A stretch of 64,000 nt of DNA, taken from contig JBBKWU010000013.1 of the NCBI GenBank assembly GCA_037969035.1, positions 1 through 64,000 of the forward strand, in the 5' to 3' direction. Made by a program: the position numbers and the translations under genes. Numbering within the stretch: position 1 is the first letter of the stretch; each line of letters starts with the position of its first letter. The notes beneath the pieces are model-generated. The model saw only the letters and a program-made list of their open reading frames with translations. It was not told where the DNA came from and searched no databases. Of the stretch, positions 51,867 to 61,632 are shown piece after piece. This DNA comes from JBBKWU01 sp037969035. GTDB taxonomy: Bacteria; Pseudomonadota; Alphaproteobacteria; Micavibrionales; Micavibrionaceae.

Positions 51867-52994
51867 ATGGGTAATACAGCAGTCATTTGTGGATATAAAC
51901 GCTCACCATTTCATTTTGCGAATAAGGGTGAATTGGCGCGGGTGCGGCCTGATGATATGGCAGCCACCGTTGTGAATGCGTTGGTGAAAAGCACAGGCGT
52001 TAAAGCAGACGATATCGAAGATTTGATTATGGGTTGTGCGTTTCCTGAGGCTGAGCAAGGCTTTAACCTTGCCCGAATCGTGGTGCAGCTCGCAGGATTG
52101 CCTGATAGCATCGCAGGGGTGACCGTTAACCGTTTTTGCGGTTCATCTATGACATCGATCCATATGGCGGCTAGTTACATTGCGATGGGCGCGGGTGATG
52201 TGTTTATTTGCGCAGGCGTTGAAAGCATGTCGCGCATTCCGATGGGCGGGTTCAACCCGATGCCAAATCCGAATATGCCGAAAGTTTGCCCTGCGGCTTA
52301 TATCGGTATGGGCGAAACAGCAGAAAATCTGGCGAATAAATACAAAATTGACCGCGCAACACAGGATAAATTCGCGCTGAACTCACAACAAAAAGCAGCC
52401 AAAGCGCGGGATGCAGGTAAATTTGATGATGAAATCGTGGCGATTGGTGATGTAAAGCAAGATGGTTGTATTCGCGGCGAAACCACGATTGAGGCTCTGG
52501 GTGGTTTGAACCCTGCGTTTGATGAAAAGGGCAGCGTCACCGCGGGCACAGCATCACCGCTTACAGATGGTGCATCGGCTGTTTTGGTGGCGTCCGAGGA
52601 ATACGCGAAAAAGCATAAATTACCGATTTTGGCGCGAATTAAATCTATTGGCGTGTCTGGTTGTCAGGCGGATATCATGGGTATTGGCCCTGTTCCTGCG
52701 ACGCAAAAAGCTTTGGCACGTGCGGGTCTTAAAATGTCCGATATTGATATTGTGGAGCTGAACGAAGCGTTTTCCGCGCAATCTCTGTCTGTTATTGAAG
52801 AGCTAGGCATTGATCAGAGCAAGCTAAACCTTGATGGTGGTGCAATTGCACTGGGGCATCCGTTGGGCGCATCAGGCGCACGGATAACGGGCAAGCTGGC
52901 CTCATTGATGCAGCGCGAGGGTAAAAAATTAGGTCTTGCCACGATGTGTATCGGCGGCGGTCAAGGCACAGCGATTATCCTCGAAAAAGTGTAG
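51867..52994 (+). CDS. Acetyl-CoA acyltransferase (thiolase)
   Basis: A 375-aa thiolase, the last step of fatty-acid beta-oxidation (or its reverse). The nucleophilic Cys is in NRFCGSSMTSIHMA (about 85-98), the second motif is ALGHPLGASGARI (about 325-337), and the proton-acceptor Cys is in TMCIGGGQGTAIILE. ATG 51867 follows TTGGAG by 6 bp; a TTG at 51855 lies in that Shine-Dalgarno. It heads a string of fatty-acid degradation genes and matches FadA/AtoB-class enzymes; chain-length preference cannot be told. Confidence 0.93.
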   Translation: MGNTAVICGYKRSPFHFANKGELARVRPDDMAATVVNALVKSTGVKADDIEDLIMGCAFPEAEQGFNLARIVVQLAGLPDSIAGVTVNRFCGSSMTSIHMAASYIAMGAGDVFICAGVESMSRIPMGGFNPMPNPNMPKVCPAAYIGMGETAENLANKYKIDRATQDKFALNSQQKAAKARDAGKFDDEIVAIGDVKQDGCIRGETTIEALGGLNPAFDEKGSVTAGTASPLTDGASAVLVASEEYAKKHKLPILARIKSIGVSGCQADIMGIGPVPATQKALARAGLKMSDIDIVELNEAFSAQSLSVIEELGIDQSKLNLDGGAIALGHPLGASGARITGKLASLMQREGKKLGLATMCIGGGQGTAIILEKV

Positions 52995-53098
52995 GTTTGA
53001 GACTTTTTTGAATACCTAAGAAATCTTACATTTCTGCAATTTTTGTTAACCTTCTTCTGTGTAAAATAGGAGAAGGGTCTAGAGGGAACAGTAAACTA

Positions 53099-54325
53099 AT
53101 GAGCGTTGAGAACTTTCTGCGCACGCTTGAATGTCCGGTGAATGCCGATATCGAGCCTGTAGAGATAAAATTCATGGAGCACGTCAAAGACCGCATTCAA
53201 GCGGTGGCGGCGGCGTATGACGAAAATGAAGTCGCGCAGGAGAGCGATTACTTGCGCGGCTTTCACAAAGATTTTTTCGATTTTTCATTGGATTGGACAA
53301 AGCGCGAGTTGCAAAATAACGCGCAGCAAGCCAATCACCCTGATGCCGTAGCGATGAAGAAGGATGCCCGTGATATGCTCGCAGGGCTACAGGCCAATAT
53401 TGTTGAATTTGCGCTGGCTTATATGCATATCAACCGCTTTATCATATTGCTGCGTGAAGAAATTCGAAAAGAAGAAATCAAGATGGGCGCGGACATCACC
53501 AATATGAAATGGAGCTCGGACGTGGGCAATGCCATTTCCAAATACCGCAAGCGCAAGCGCGATATTTTAGCCGAGATGGAAAATCTAGGTCAGGCGCGGA
53601 AAATCCTTGAAGCCATAGAGCCAGAGTTTGATAAGTTTAAAAGCGCACTGATTACGTTGTTTGGCGCGGAAAAAGCCGCACAATTGACGCGCAGCCTTGT
53701 GTCTGCGTTTCGTACATCGGATGATATGAAGATTCGTAAAACATTACGCACGATCAAAGATGCGAAGAAACGTTTCGGCATGGATCAAAAAACCCATCAA
53801 GGGCATATCGATCAAATCGAGAAATCTGTTTTAGCATTGCAGGCGGTTTTTACAGAGCAGAGAGATGTACTTGCGGGTGCGGATGAGCGGCTATATCTGA
53901 AACCGATCGAAACGGATTTGGCTTATAACGGGAAAATTGTGGAATTGCGGCAGATTAAGGGGTTTTTGGCGAAATACCATTTGCCTTATATGCAGTCTAA
54001 GCTGGATTCTCTGGCGCGTTTGAAAGAAAAAATGCTGGTGATTGGTTCGCTTGAATCGCTTATGACGATGTATCGACAGCTTTTGGCAGGTTTGGCGCGG
54101 CCATTGTCAACGCTTGAGGAGATTCGCGCCTATGAAGATGCTGTGGTGAACAAGGCTAAATACTTGCTCGGCAGTCATTTCCAAGAAATCCCTAATATTC
54201 GCCGTGATGCGGGCAAAGCCGTGCAGGAATTTCGTGACGGGCGCAAAGAGTTTGATGAAATTCAGCAAATGGCACTGGAAACCATTGATGGTGTCGATGA
54301 AAAAAGCGCGAAGGCCGCGTATTAG
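53099..54325 (+). CDS. Unknown 408-aa helical protein inside the beta-oxidation cluster
   Basis: Not recognised. The protein is soluble and nearly all helical and charged (for example RKRKRDILAEMENLGQARKILEAIE and SRLKEKMLVI-type stretches), with a likely coiled-coil core and no membrane segment. It lies 104 bp after thiolase and 104 bp before the FadB-like gene, all on the same strand. It may be a structural or regulatory protein carried with the cluster; there is no evidence of an enzymatic role. Confidence 0.75.
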   Translation: MSVENFLRTLECPVNADIEPVEIKFMEHVKDRIQAVAAAYDENEVAQESDYLRGFHKDFFDFSLDWTKRELQNNAQQANHPDAVAMKKDARDMLAGLQANIVEFALAYMHINRFIILLREEIRKEEIKMGADITNMKWSSDVGNAISKYRKRKRDILAEMENLGQARKILEAIEPEFDKFKSALITLFGAEKAAQLTRSLVSAFRTSDDMKIRKTLRTIKDAKKRFGMDQKTHQGHIDQIEKSVLALQAVFTEQRDVLAGADERLYLKPIETDLAYNGKIVELRQIKGFLAKYHLPYMQSKLDSLARLKEKMLVIGSLESLMTMYRQLLAGLARPLSTLEEIRAYEDAVVNKAKYLLGSHFQEIPNIRRDAGKAVQEFRDGRKEFDEIQQMALETIDGVDEKSAKAAY

Positions 54326-54429
54326 TCTCCCCCCTTAAATCCGCTTGATATATCCCGATATGCTCTATTTTTATTCCCGTAGATAGCTGCTATTCTATTG
54401 CAGTAAATTTTTGATTTGTGAGGATGGTT

Positions 54430-56832
54430 ATGGCCATAGAGAAAGTAGCGATTATTGGTTCGGGTGTCATGGGTAGCGGTATTGCCGCCCAAGTTGCAAA
54501 CGCGGGTGTTCCTGTGGTTTTGCTGGATATAAAGCCAAAGGATGGCTCTGACTTGGCGGCAAATGCCGTGGCGAAGATGTTGAAAACCGATCCTGCGCCG
54601 TTTATGAGCAAGCGTAACGCTAAGCTTATCACCACAGGTAATCTGGACGATGATCTGGAATTGCTCAAAGATTGCGATTGGGTGATCGAGGTGGTTTTAG
54701 AAGATTTGAAAATCAAACATATTACTTATGATAAAATCAAACCGTTCTTGAAAAAAGGCGCGGTTGTATCGTCCAATACATCTTCTATTCCGCTAGAAAA
54801 TTTGGTGGAAGGGCAGGGCGATGACTTTGCCAAACACTTTATGATTACGCATTTTTTCAATCCGCCGCGCTATATGCGCTTGCTTGAGGTTGTGACAGGC
54901 GTCAAAACTGATGCGAAAAAAGCGGCTGAAATTGAAAATTTCTGCGATGTGAATTTGGGTAAAGGCGTTGTGAATTGTAATGATACGCCTGGTTTCATCG
55001 CGAACCGTTTGGGCGTTTTTTGGTTGACGGCGGGGGTGAATGAGGCGGTCAAGCAGGGGATTAGTATTGAAGTTGCGGATGCTGTGATGTCGCGTCCTGT
55101 CGGTATTCCTAAAACAGGTGTGTTTGCGTTGATTGATTTGGTGGGTGTTGATTTAATGCCAAAGCTTGCGGATTCTCTACTATCGACGCTGGGCAAGGAT
55201 GATGAGTACCGTAAGGAATTTGTCGATTATAAATTCATCCACGGCATGATTGAGGCGGGCTATACAGGTCGCAAAGGCAAGGGTGGGTTTTACCGCCTTG
55301 ATCCCGATGCTGCGGGTAAAAAGGTCAAGCAAGCACTGGCGATTAATCCCGATAAATTCGATGAAGGCCAATATGTAGCCTCCGACAAAAAAGTAGCGGC
55401 GGCGCTGGGTTCTGTGAATGCAGGGCGCAGTGGATTGCGCGGTGTTGTGGAAGCTGATGACGAAGGTGGTCGTTATGCATGGGCGGTGTTGTCCAAAACG
55501 TTGGCGTATGCGGCTTCACTCGTACCAGAAGTTGCCGATGATATCGCGGCGGTGGATGAAGCGATGAAGCTTGGCTATAACTGGAAATCGGGCCCGTTTG
55601 AAATGATTGATGCGCTGGGCGCAGCTTGGTTTGCGGAGAAAATTGCTGCGCATCGCATTGCGGTGCCTGCGCTGTTGAAAAAACTCGGCGACCAAAGCTT
55701 TTACAAAGTTGAAAACGGCAAACAATATTTCTTTGGCACGGACGGGAAATATCATGAGCTGAAACGCCGCGATGGTGTGTTGCTGCTGAGCGATATTAAG
55801 CTTGTGCAGGAAAAACCTATTCTTAAAACGGCGAGCGCGCAAGTTTGGGATATTGGCGATGGCGCGCTGTGCTTTGAATTTACGGGCAAGATGAACACGA
55901 TGGATGAAACCGTGTTTGAGGCGTATCACAAGGTGATTAAATTGATCGGTGATGGGTCTGGCGATTATAAAACGCTCGTGATTTACAATGAAGGCTCTGC
56001 GTTTTCAGCGGGTGCGAATTTGGGGTTGGCGATGTTTGCGATGAATATCGCGCTGTGGCCGCAAATTGAATCGCTGATCTCAGGCGGGCAACAAGCTTAT
56101 ATGGCACTTAAATATGCACCGTTCCCTGTGGTGTCCGCGCCGAGCGGCTTGGCCTTAGGCGGGGGGTGTGAAATTTTGCTGCACTCTGATCATGTGCAGG
56201 CACATGCTGAAACGTACACAGGCCTTGTTGAGGTTGGTGTTGGGCTTATCCCAGGTTGGGGTGGTTGTAAGGAAATGATATTGCGCTTTATGGCGCAAGA
56301 ACGCGCAGAATATGATAAGCGCACAGGTGGTAAAAAACTCTGGTTCTCACCGAAAAATACACCGATGGGCGCGATGCGTAAGGCCTTTGAAACCATTGGT
56401 TTGGCAAAAGTTGCCAAATCCGCACAAGAAGCCAAAGAAGCGCTTTATCTGAAAGACACGGACGGCATTACAATGAACCGTGATCGTTTACTGTTTGACG
56501 CGAAGAAAAAAGCATTGGAGCTTGCGAAGGGATACGTAACGCCTGAGCCTATGATGGAAATTCGCCTGCCAGGGCCGAGCGGTAAATATGCGCTCGATAT
56601 GGCGGTTGCGGATATGCGGAAATCAGGTAAGGCAACGCCGTATGATGTGGAAGTGTCCGCGCGTTTGGCCGCAGTCCTTTCGGGTGGTAAGAAAGCCGAT
56701 TGGATGAACCCTGTGAGCGAGCAAGATTTGCTGGATCTGGAAGTGTATGAATTTATGAAATTGGTTCGTAATGAAGGCACGATGGATCGTATCACGCATA
56801 TGCTCTCCACGGGCAAGCCGCTTAGAAACTAG
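54430..56832 (+). CDS. Two-domain 3-hydroxyacyl-CoA dehydrogenase / enoyl-CoA hydratase
   Basis: An 800-aa multifunctional beta-oxidation enzyme with the dehydrogenase first. The NAD-binding motif is IIGSGVMGSGIAAQVANAG (about 7-25) and the family signature HFFNPPRYMRLLEVV is at about 142-156. The crotonase (enoyl-CoA hydratase) domain follows at about 465-650, with AFSAGANLGL, LALGGGCEILLHSD and VGLIPGWGGCKEM. This order is the reverse of E. coli FadB and typical of a bacterial FadJ-like group. ATG 54430 follows GAGGA; ATG 54424 and GTG 54418 are alternatives. The small 56842 gene follows 9 bp later. Confidence 0.93.
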   Translation: MAIEKVAIIGSGVMGSGIAAQVANAGVPVVLLDIKPKDGSDLAANAVAKMLKTDPAPFMSKRNAKLITTGNLDDDLELLKDCDWVIEVVLEDLKIKHITYDKIKPFLKKGAVVSSNTSSIPLENLVEGQGDDFAKHFMITHFFNPPRYMRLLEVVTGVKTDAKKAAEIENFCDVNLGKGVVNCNDTPGFIANRLGVFWLTAGVNEAVKQGISIEVADAVMSRPVGIPKTGVFALIDLVGVDLMPKLADSLLSTLGKDDEYRKEFVDYKFIHGMIEAGYTGRKGKGGFYRLDPDAAGKKVKQALAINPDKFDEGQYVASDKKVAAALGSVNAGRSGLRGVVEADDEGGRYAWAVLSKTLAYAASLVPEVADDIAAVDEAMKLGYNWKSGPFEMIDALGAAWFAEKIAAHRIAVPALLKKLGDQSFYKVENGKQYFFGTDGKYHELKRRDGVLLLSDIKLVQEKPILKTASAQVWDIGDGALCFEFTGKMNTMDETVFEAYHKVIKLIGDGSGDYKTLVIYNEGSAFSAGANLGLAMFAMNIALWPQIESLISGGQQAYMALKYAPFPVVSAPSGLALGGGCEILLHSDHVQAHAETYTGLVEVGVGLIPGWGGCKEMILRFMAQERAEYDKRTGGKKLWFSPKNTPMGAMRKAFETIGLAKVAKSAQEAKEALYLKDTDGITMNRDRLLFDAKKKALELAKGYVTPEPMMEIRLPGPSGKYALDMAVADMRKSGKATPYDVEVSARLAAVLSGGKKADWMNPVSEQDLLDLEVYEFMKLVRNEGTMDRITHMLSTGKPLRN

Positions 56833-56841
56833 GGAAAAACG

Positions 56842-57084
56842 ATGTTCGGATTATTCAAGAAAAAAGATCCAAAGAAGCTAACGCGCGAAGAGTTAATTGC
56901 GCAAGCCAAAGAAAATGCTGCTGCGGCGCGCGAGCAAATCGGGGATGAAACGCTTGATAAAATCGCGGAGATGATGGCAAAGAAAGAAAACTCCGAATTT
57001 AGCCGTTTAAAAGCAGAAATTGAAAGTCTGGATAGCGGCAAAGTCGCCGATAACCTTAAAATTATGATCGAAGAAGAAAAGTAG
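56842..57084 (+). CDS. Small 80-aa helical protein between two beta-oxidation genes
   Basis: Not recognised. A basic N-terminus (MFGLFKKKDPKKLTREE) is followed by an acidic helical body (AQAKENAAAAREQIGDETLDKIAEMMAKKEN) ending EEEK. It starts 9 bp after the FadB-like stop with GGGAAAAACG before the ATG, and stops 12 bp before the acyl-CoA dehydrogenase, so it is clearly part of the operon. The reading frame and the tight spacing support a real gene. Confidence 0.75.
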   Translation: MFGLFKKKDPKKLTREELIAQAKENAAAAREQIGDETLDKIAEMMAKKENSEFSRLKAEIESLDSGKVADNLKIMIEEEK

Positions 57085-57096
57085 GAATAACAAAAT

Positions 57097-58899
57097 ATGC
57101 CAATCTATAAAGCACCAATGGAAAATATCCGCTTTGTTCTGGATGAGGTTTTAAACGCGGGGCAACTCGCGGACTTACCAGGTTATGAAGAGGCGAGCAG
57201 TGATCTTGTAGGGCAAATTTTAGAAGAGGGCGCAAAGATTTGCGAAGATGTTTTATTTCCGTTGAACCAATCAGGAGACCAAGAGGGCTGTGTGCTTGAA
57301 AATGGTGTGGTGCGCACGCCTAAGGGATTTAAGGAAGCGTATGACACGTTTTCCGAAGGTGGTTGGTGTGGACTGTCTGCTGATCCTGAATATGGCGGGA
57401 TGGGAATGCCGTTTGTGGTGAATAGCGTGATGCAGGAAATGATCTGTGCTGCGAATATGTCGTTTGGTATGTATCCAGGATTGTCGCAAGGAGCGTATGA
57501 GGCGTTGCATGTGTTTGGCACGGATGAGCAAAAGCAAACATATCTACCAAAATTAATTACAGGTGAATGGTCGGGGACGATGTGCCTGACTGAATCGCAT
57601 TGTGGTACGGATTTGGGCTTGATTAAAACAAAGGCGGAGCCGAATGGTGACGGGTCATTTAAAATCAGTGGCACGAAGATTTTCATTTCCGCAGGTGAGC
57701 ATGATCTAACAGATAATATTGTGCATTTGGTTTTGGCAAAATTGCCTGATGCGCCTGATGGTGTGCAGGGGATATCGTTGTTTGTGGTGCCAAAATTCTT
57801 GCCGAAGAACGAGGGCGGCGAATATAAAAGTGGCGCACGAAATGGTGCTGTTTGTGGTTCGATCGAACATAAAATGGGTATTCACGGTAACTCAACATGT
57901 GTGATGAACTTTGATGAGGCGCAAGGCTGGCTTGTTGGTGCGCCGCATAAGGGGCTAAAGGCGATGTTTACGATGATGAATGCTGCACGTTTGGGCGTGG
58001 GGATGCAGGGTTTTGGTATCGCCGAAGTTGCGTATCAAAACGGGCTAGCTTACGCGAAAGACAGATTACAGATGCGCGCGCTTGATGGCACGAAAGCACC
58101 AGAAAAAGCAGCAGATCCGATTATTGTGCATCCTGATGTGCGGCGAATGCTTCTGACAGGGAAAGCCTTTACCGAAGGGGCGCGGACGCTTGTTTATTGG
58201 GTGGGAATGAATCTCGATATCTCGCAAAAACACCCTGATGCGAATGAGCGTCAAAAAGCGGATGATTTGGTGGCGTTGATGACCCCGATCATTAAGGCCT
58301 ATTTCACGGATATGGGCTTTGAGATTGCCAATCTAGCGGTGCAAATTCATGGTGGTCATGGCTATATTCAGGAATACGGCGTGGAACAGTTTGTGCGTGA
58401 CGCGCGGATTGCACAAATTTACGAAGGCACGAACGGTATTCAGGCACTTGATCTTGTGGGACGTAAAATGCCCAAAGACATGGGTAAATTGCTGCGCGCG
58501 TTCTTCCATCCTGTGGATGCGTATATCAAAGAACATCAGGCAGATGAAGGATTGCAGGAATTTATCTTCCCGCTGGCCAAAGCGTTTGCGAAATTGCAAC
58601 AAGCAACAGCCACTGTTGCGCAAAAAGGATTGAAAAACCCGAACGAGGCAGGGGCTGCGTCCACGGATTATTTGCGTATGTTTGCGCTTGTCGCGATGGG
58701 CTATATGTGGATACAGATGGTGCAAAAAGCGCAGAAAAAACTTGAGAGCGGCGCGGGCGATAAAACTGAGTTCTATGAGAGCAAAGTACAAACGGCGCGC
58801 TTTTTCTTCCAAAAAATGTTACCGGAGGCGGATGCCCGTTTCAAAGCATTGATGTCTGGTGCAGATAGCATCATGGATATGAAAGAGGCCGCATTTTAG
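57097..58899 (+). CDS. Acyl-CoA dehydrogenase (large form)
   Basis: A 600-aa FAD enzyme introducing the first double bond in beta-oxidation. Conserved motifs are CLTESHCGTDLG (flavin/substrate, about 163-174), ISAGEHD, the Arg-rich VAYQNGLAYAKDRLQ segment and QIYEGTNGIQALDLVGR, and the probable catalytic base lies in that YEGTNGI region. It has the extra C-terminal domain of the large AcdA/FadE-like acyl-CoA dehydrogenases (about 600 aa) common in Proteobacteria. It starts 12 bp after the small gene and is followed 36 bp later by the SCP2 gene. Confidence 0.94.
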   Translation: MPIYKAPMENIRFVLDEVLNAGQLADLPGYEEASSDLVGQILEEGAKICEDVLFPLNQSGDQEGCVLENGVVRTPKGFKEAYDTFSEGGWCGLSADPEYGGMGMPFVVNSVMQEMICAANMSFGMYPGLSQGAYEALHVFGTDEQKQTYLPKLITGEWSGTMCLTESHCGTDLGLIKTKAEPNGDGSFKISGTKIFISAGEHDLTDNIVHLVLAKLPDAPDGVQGISLFVVPKFLPKNEGGEYKSGARNGAVCGSIEHKMGIHGNSTCVMNFDEAQGWLVGAPHKGLKAMFTMMNAARLGVGMQGFGIAEVAYQNGLAYAKDRLQMRALDGTKAPEKAADPIIVHPDVRRMLLTGKAFTEGARTLVYWVGMNLDISQKHPDANERQKADDLVALMTPIIKAYFTDMGFEIANLAVQIHGGHGYIQEYGVEQFVRDARIAQIYEGTNGIQALDLVGRKMPKDMGKLLRAFFHPVDAYIKEHQADEGLQEFIFPLAKAFAKLQQATATVAQKGLKNPNEAGAASTDYLRMFALVAMGYMWIQMVQKAQKKLESGAGDKTEFYESKVQTARFFFQKMLPEADARFKALMSGADSIMDMKEAAF

Positions 58900-58935
58900 G
58901 TTGAGACTAATTCACGCGTAAAGGAATAAAAACAG

Positions 58936-59238
58936 ATGTCACTCGAAGCAATAAAAACGGAAATAAAACAAAAATTCGCCTATGCGCCCGATATCAAGGC
59001 GAAGGTAAAGTTTGATTTCGGCGATGACGGAATTTTGTTCATTGACGGCACACAAAATCCGCCGGCGATTAGTGATGCGGATGATGAAGCTGATTGTACG
59101 CTGAGCTGTTCATTGGATACGTTCCAGAAAATTTTGCAGGGCACGCAAGACCCGAACATTGCGTTCATGATGGGTAAGTTGAAGGTCAAAGGCAATATGG
59201 GACTAGCGTTGAAGCTGAACGCGATATTGGAAGATTAA
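58936..59238 (+). CDS. SCP2 sterol-carrier/lipid-binding domain protein
   Basis: A 100-aa single-domain SCP2 protein, a small hydrophobic-pocket carrier that binds fatty acyl-CoAs. The family pattern is visible in VKFDFGDDGILFIDG, DEADCTLSCSLDTFQKILQGTQDPNIAFMMGKLKVKGNMGLALKLNAIL (G-x-x-D-P-x-x-A-F and K-V-x-G-x-x-x-L). It is last in the fatty-acid oxidation operon and presumably carries its substrates. Confidence 0.92.
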   Translation: MSLEAIKTEIKQKFAYAPDIKAKVKFDFGDDGILFIDGTQNPPAISDADDEADCTLSCSLDTFQKILQGTQDPNIAFMMGKLKVKGNMGLALKLNAILED

Positions 59239-59266
59239 ATGCTCTTGCTCTAACATTCGACCATTA

Positions 59267-59295
59267 AAAAAGCGCCCTGTTATGCGACGCTTTTT
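59267..59295. terminator. Intrinsic terminator between SCP2 and fadL (convergent)
   Basis: AAAAAGCG (59267-59274) and CGCTTTTT (59288-59295) form an 8-bp stem with a 13-nt loop, with A/T-runs on both sides, 28 bp after the SCP2 stop and 23 bp from the end of the convergent fadL. It can work on either strand. Confidence 0.75.
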
Positions 59296-59318
59296 GTTAT
59301 TTATAATGTGGCGTGCCC

Positions 59319-60587
59319 TTAGAACTTATAGTTCAAACCAAGTGAGACAATAGCAACGCTGCCTTCGGAGGTGGCATTGATATTTGTGTTTGTCGCGCCG
59401 TTACGGCTGACATTGACGGTTTCTTGGTCAACATCGATATAGGCAAGGCCAAGATCAAACGAAAATCCGTTATCCATCTTGTATGTCGTGCCAGCGGTAA
59501 ACCATTGACGGTCACCATCGGGAATACGTGTTGTGCGGTATTCGTCGACTGTGGGGGTGTTGTCAAATTGGTAACCCGCGCGGAATGTCCATTGGTCATC
59601 CCATTTATATTCGGCACCAACGGCATAACCCCATACAGTTTGGTAGTTTTGTTCTGTCGTGCTGAGGATGCCACCTGCGGCGTTGCGTACGGTGATGTCG
59701 TTGAAGTTATTCCAACCATACCAGTTTGCCTGACCCAGCAATGTCCATTGGTCATTAAGGTCGTGACTAACGGCAAAGTTGGCGATATCGGGCGTGACGA
59801 GTCGGGCTGTTGCGGCGATATTGGTGTCGCTTGCCGCGGTGCCTTCAACAATGACGCGGCCTTCAAGATTATGGCTGACTGACGCACGATAATTCACACC
59901 GAAACGTGTATGCTCCCACGGCTCGATTAGGATACCTGCATTCCAGCTAAAGCTTTCGTCTTCGCCCTCTAATGTGCTGAGGCCTTCTGTGCCGTCATTG
60001 GCGGAGTTCGTCAGTGTTGCATCGATATATTGGTAGTCAATGCCCGCGCCGATAGACAACCAGTCATTCAAGCGGTAAGCCATACTCGGTTGGATGTTGA
60101 CGGTTGTTAGGGCGTTGTGAATCGAATCATAACGACCGAAGAAGTTTTGATCAAATTCAAGCTCTAGCCCAAATGGTGCGGAGACACCTAAGCCAAGCCA
60201 GAAATCATTGGTGACTTGGTGTGTGATGTAAAGGTTAGGCACAAAAGCAGGGTCAAACGGGTTACCACCGTCATTGCCGCCAATAGCAGCACCAAACAAG
60301 GTTGAACCTGTGTCTGTCATTTCGGCATCTGCGATAATGGCGTGGGCGCCGAGGTTGATATGTGTGCCGTCAAGATGCGTCATGCCTGCAACGTTATAGA
60401 ATAACGTGCTGGCGTCGCGTGGTGTCGCGGAAACACCAGCAAAAGCACTGCCGAGACCTGAAGCAGATTGTTCTTGAATATAAAAACCGCCCGCATTTGC
60501 AGAGTGTGAAAGGCCAAGCGATGCGACAAGAACAGTCGTTGCCAGTAACGATTTGCTGAATTTAGAAAATTTTACGCGTTTGATCAT
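59319..60587 (-). CDS. fadL: FadL-family outer-membrane fatty acid transporter
   Basis: A 422-aa outer-membrane porin of the FadL/OmpP1/TodX family, which lets long-chain fatty acids or other hydrophobic compounds across the outer membrane. The signal peptide ends SHSANA, followed by the classic GGFYIQEQSASGLGSAFAG hatch segment. The rest shows alternating beta strands and the C-terminus ends ...VSLGLNYKF with terminal Phe for BAM assembly. AGGAGG sits about 9 bp before the ATG, and a -10-like TATAAT lies at 60662-60667 (minus). It faces the beta-oxidation operon and is its likely importer. Confidence 0.93.
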   Translation of the reverse strand: MIKRVKFSKFSKSLLATTVLVASLGLSHSANAGGFYIQEQSASGLGSAFAGVSATPRDASTLFYNVAGMTHLDGTHINLGAHAIIADAEMTDTGSTLFGAAIGGNDGGNPFDPAFVPNLYITHQVTNDFWLGLGVSAPFGLELEFDQNFFGRYDSIHNALTTVNIQPSMAYRLNDWLSIGAGIDYQYIDATLTNSANDGTEGLSTLEGEDESFSWNAGILIEPWEHTRFGVNYRASVSHNLEGRVIVEGTAASDTNIAATARLVTPDIANFAVSHDLNDQWTLLGQANWYGWNNFNDITVRNAAGGILSTTEQNYQTVWGYAVGAEYKWDDQWTFRAGYQFDNTPTVDEYRTTRIPDGDRQWFTAGTTYKMDNGFSFDLGLAYIDVDQETVNVSRNGATNTNINATSEGSVAIVSLGLNYKF

Positions 60588-60723
60588 AGTATCATCCTCC
60601 TGTTTTCTATTTTTTATTAGAGCTCAAGAATACACCTCGAATCCCGTAGTGGCTATACGGGATTATATTGCGTTGCAAAATTATACAAGCAATTGAATGG
60701 ATTATGTAATTTGGCAGGGTTGT

Positions 60724-61389
60724 TTAAAGCGCGTTTTGATCTTTTTTGATCTCAGCTTTAATTTCTGCCGCCATATCTTCGGGAAGATCATCATGGCCGA
60801 ATACGGTTAGCATGTGATTGTTCTTATCCGTGAGGTAGATATAGGCAGAATGCGCGAACATTGCGAATTCCTCACCTTTATCACTCGCGATTTTAGAGGC
60901 GTAAACTTTGAATTTTTCTTCCATGGCTTGAACTTGTTTCTCATCGCCTGTTAAACCGACAATGCGCGGATCATACATATCGGTGTATTCTTTCATCACG
61001 TCTGGTGTATCGCGGCGCGGGTCGATGGATACGAAGACAGGTGTAATCACGGCCGCATCATCGCCAAGTTTTTCCATTGTCTTGGTCATTTTTTGCATGC
61101 CTGCAGGGCAAACATCAGGGCATTTTGTGAAACCAAAAAACACGAGTTTGTAATGATCGGAAAAGTTTTGATCGGTGACAATGTTCCCGTTTTCATCCGT
61201 CATTTCAAATGCGCCGCCGATAACAAATTCTGATTGAGGTTCTTGCGTTGTAGAAATAGCAGCTTCACCCGCAGCAGGTTCAATTCGTGTCATCATTGTT
61301 TGTACTTTCGTCACACCCATATAGGTGAAAATCGAAAACGCGATGCCAAGAGAAAAAACAAAAATCGTCAGAATAAGGTTACGAGTCAT
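60724..61389 (-). CDS. SCO1/SenC-family copper chaperone
   Basis: A 221-aa protein anchored by one N-terminal helix (LILTIFVFSLGIAFSIFTYMG) with a thioredoxin-like periplasmic domain. The copper-binding motif is TKCPDVCP (CxxxC, about 88-95) and the third ligand is the His of AHSAYIYL (about 186). Sco proteins deliver copper to the CuA site of cytochrome c oxidase. ATG 61389 is used; TTG 61401 lies upstream. It is 12 bp after the small membrane gene and probably in one operon with it. No oxidase genes are nearby. Confidence 0.9.
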   Translation of the reverse strand: MTRNLILTIFVFSLGIAFSIFTYMGVTKVQTMMTRIEPAAGEAAISTTQEPQSEFVIGGAFEMTDENGNIVTDQNFSDHYKLVFFGFTKCPDVCPAGMQKMTKTMEKLGDDAAVITPVFVSIDPRRDTPDVMKEYTDMYDPRIVGLTGDEKQVQAMEEKFKVYASKIASDKGEEFAMFAHSAYIYLTDKNNHMLTVFGHDDLPEDMAAEIKAEIKKDQNAL

Positions 61390-61401
61390 GATGTGTTCCA
61401 A

Positions 61402-61632
61402 TTATTTTATTTTAGGTTGTAGACGTTCTAATCCAGAACCAATTGTTTTTAAACACGCGCCTAACCCTGCGTAAATTGTAGGAGCAGCGAATACGCCTAC
61501 TGTAATTGCTGTTGGAACGCCTAGCGCATACAAGCTAGCGCCGGCAAAAAATGCGGCAGTCAAAAAGCCCCGCTGCCCAGCATTTTTGTAACCCTGTTCG
61601 CCAGCTGCTTTAAATTTTTCTGCAAGTGTCAT
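61402..61632 (-). CDS. Small 76-aa membrane protein
   Basis: Not recognised. One or two hydrophobic Gly/Ala-rich segments (GFLTAAFFAGASLYALGVPTAITVGVFAAPTIYAGLGA, about 22-58) lie between a basic N-terminus (LAEKFKAAGEQGYKNAGQR) and a basic tail (GSGLERLQPKIK). I prefer ATG 61632, which has AAGGA 8 bp upstream, over ATG 61638, which is too close to it. It is 12 bp before the sco gene, so the two may work together, though the sequence gives no function. Confidence 0.6.
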   Translation of the reverse strand: MTLAEKFKAAGEQGYKNAGQRGFLTAAFFAGASLYALGVPTAITVGVFAAPTIYAGLGACLKTIGSGLERLQPKIK

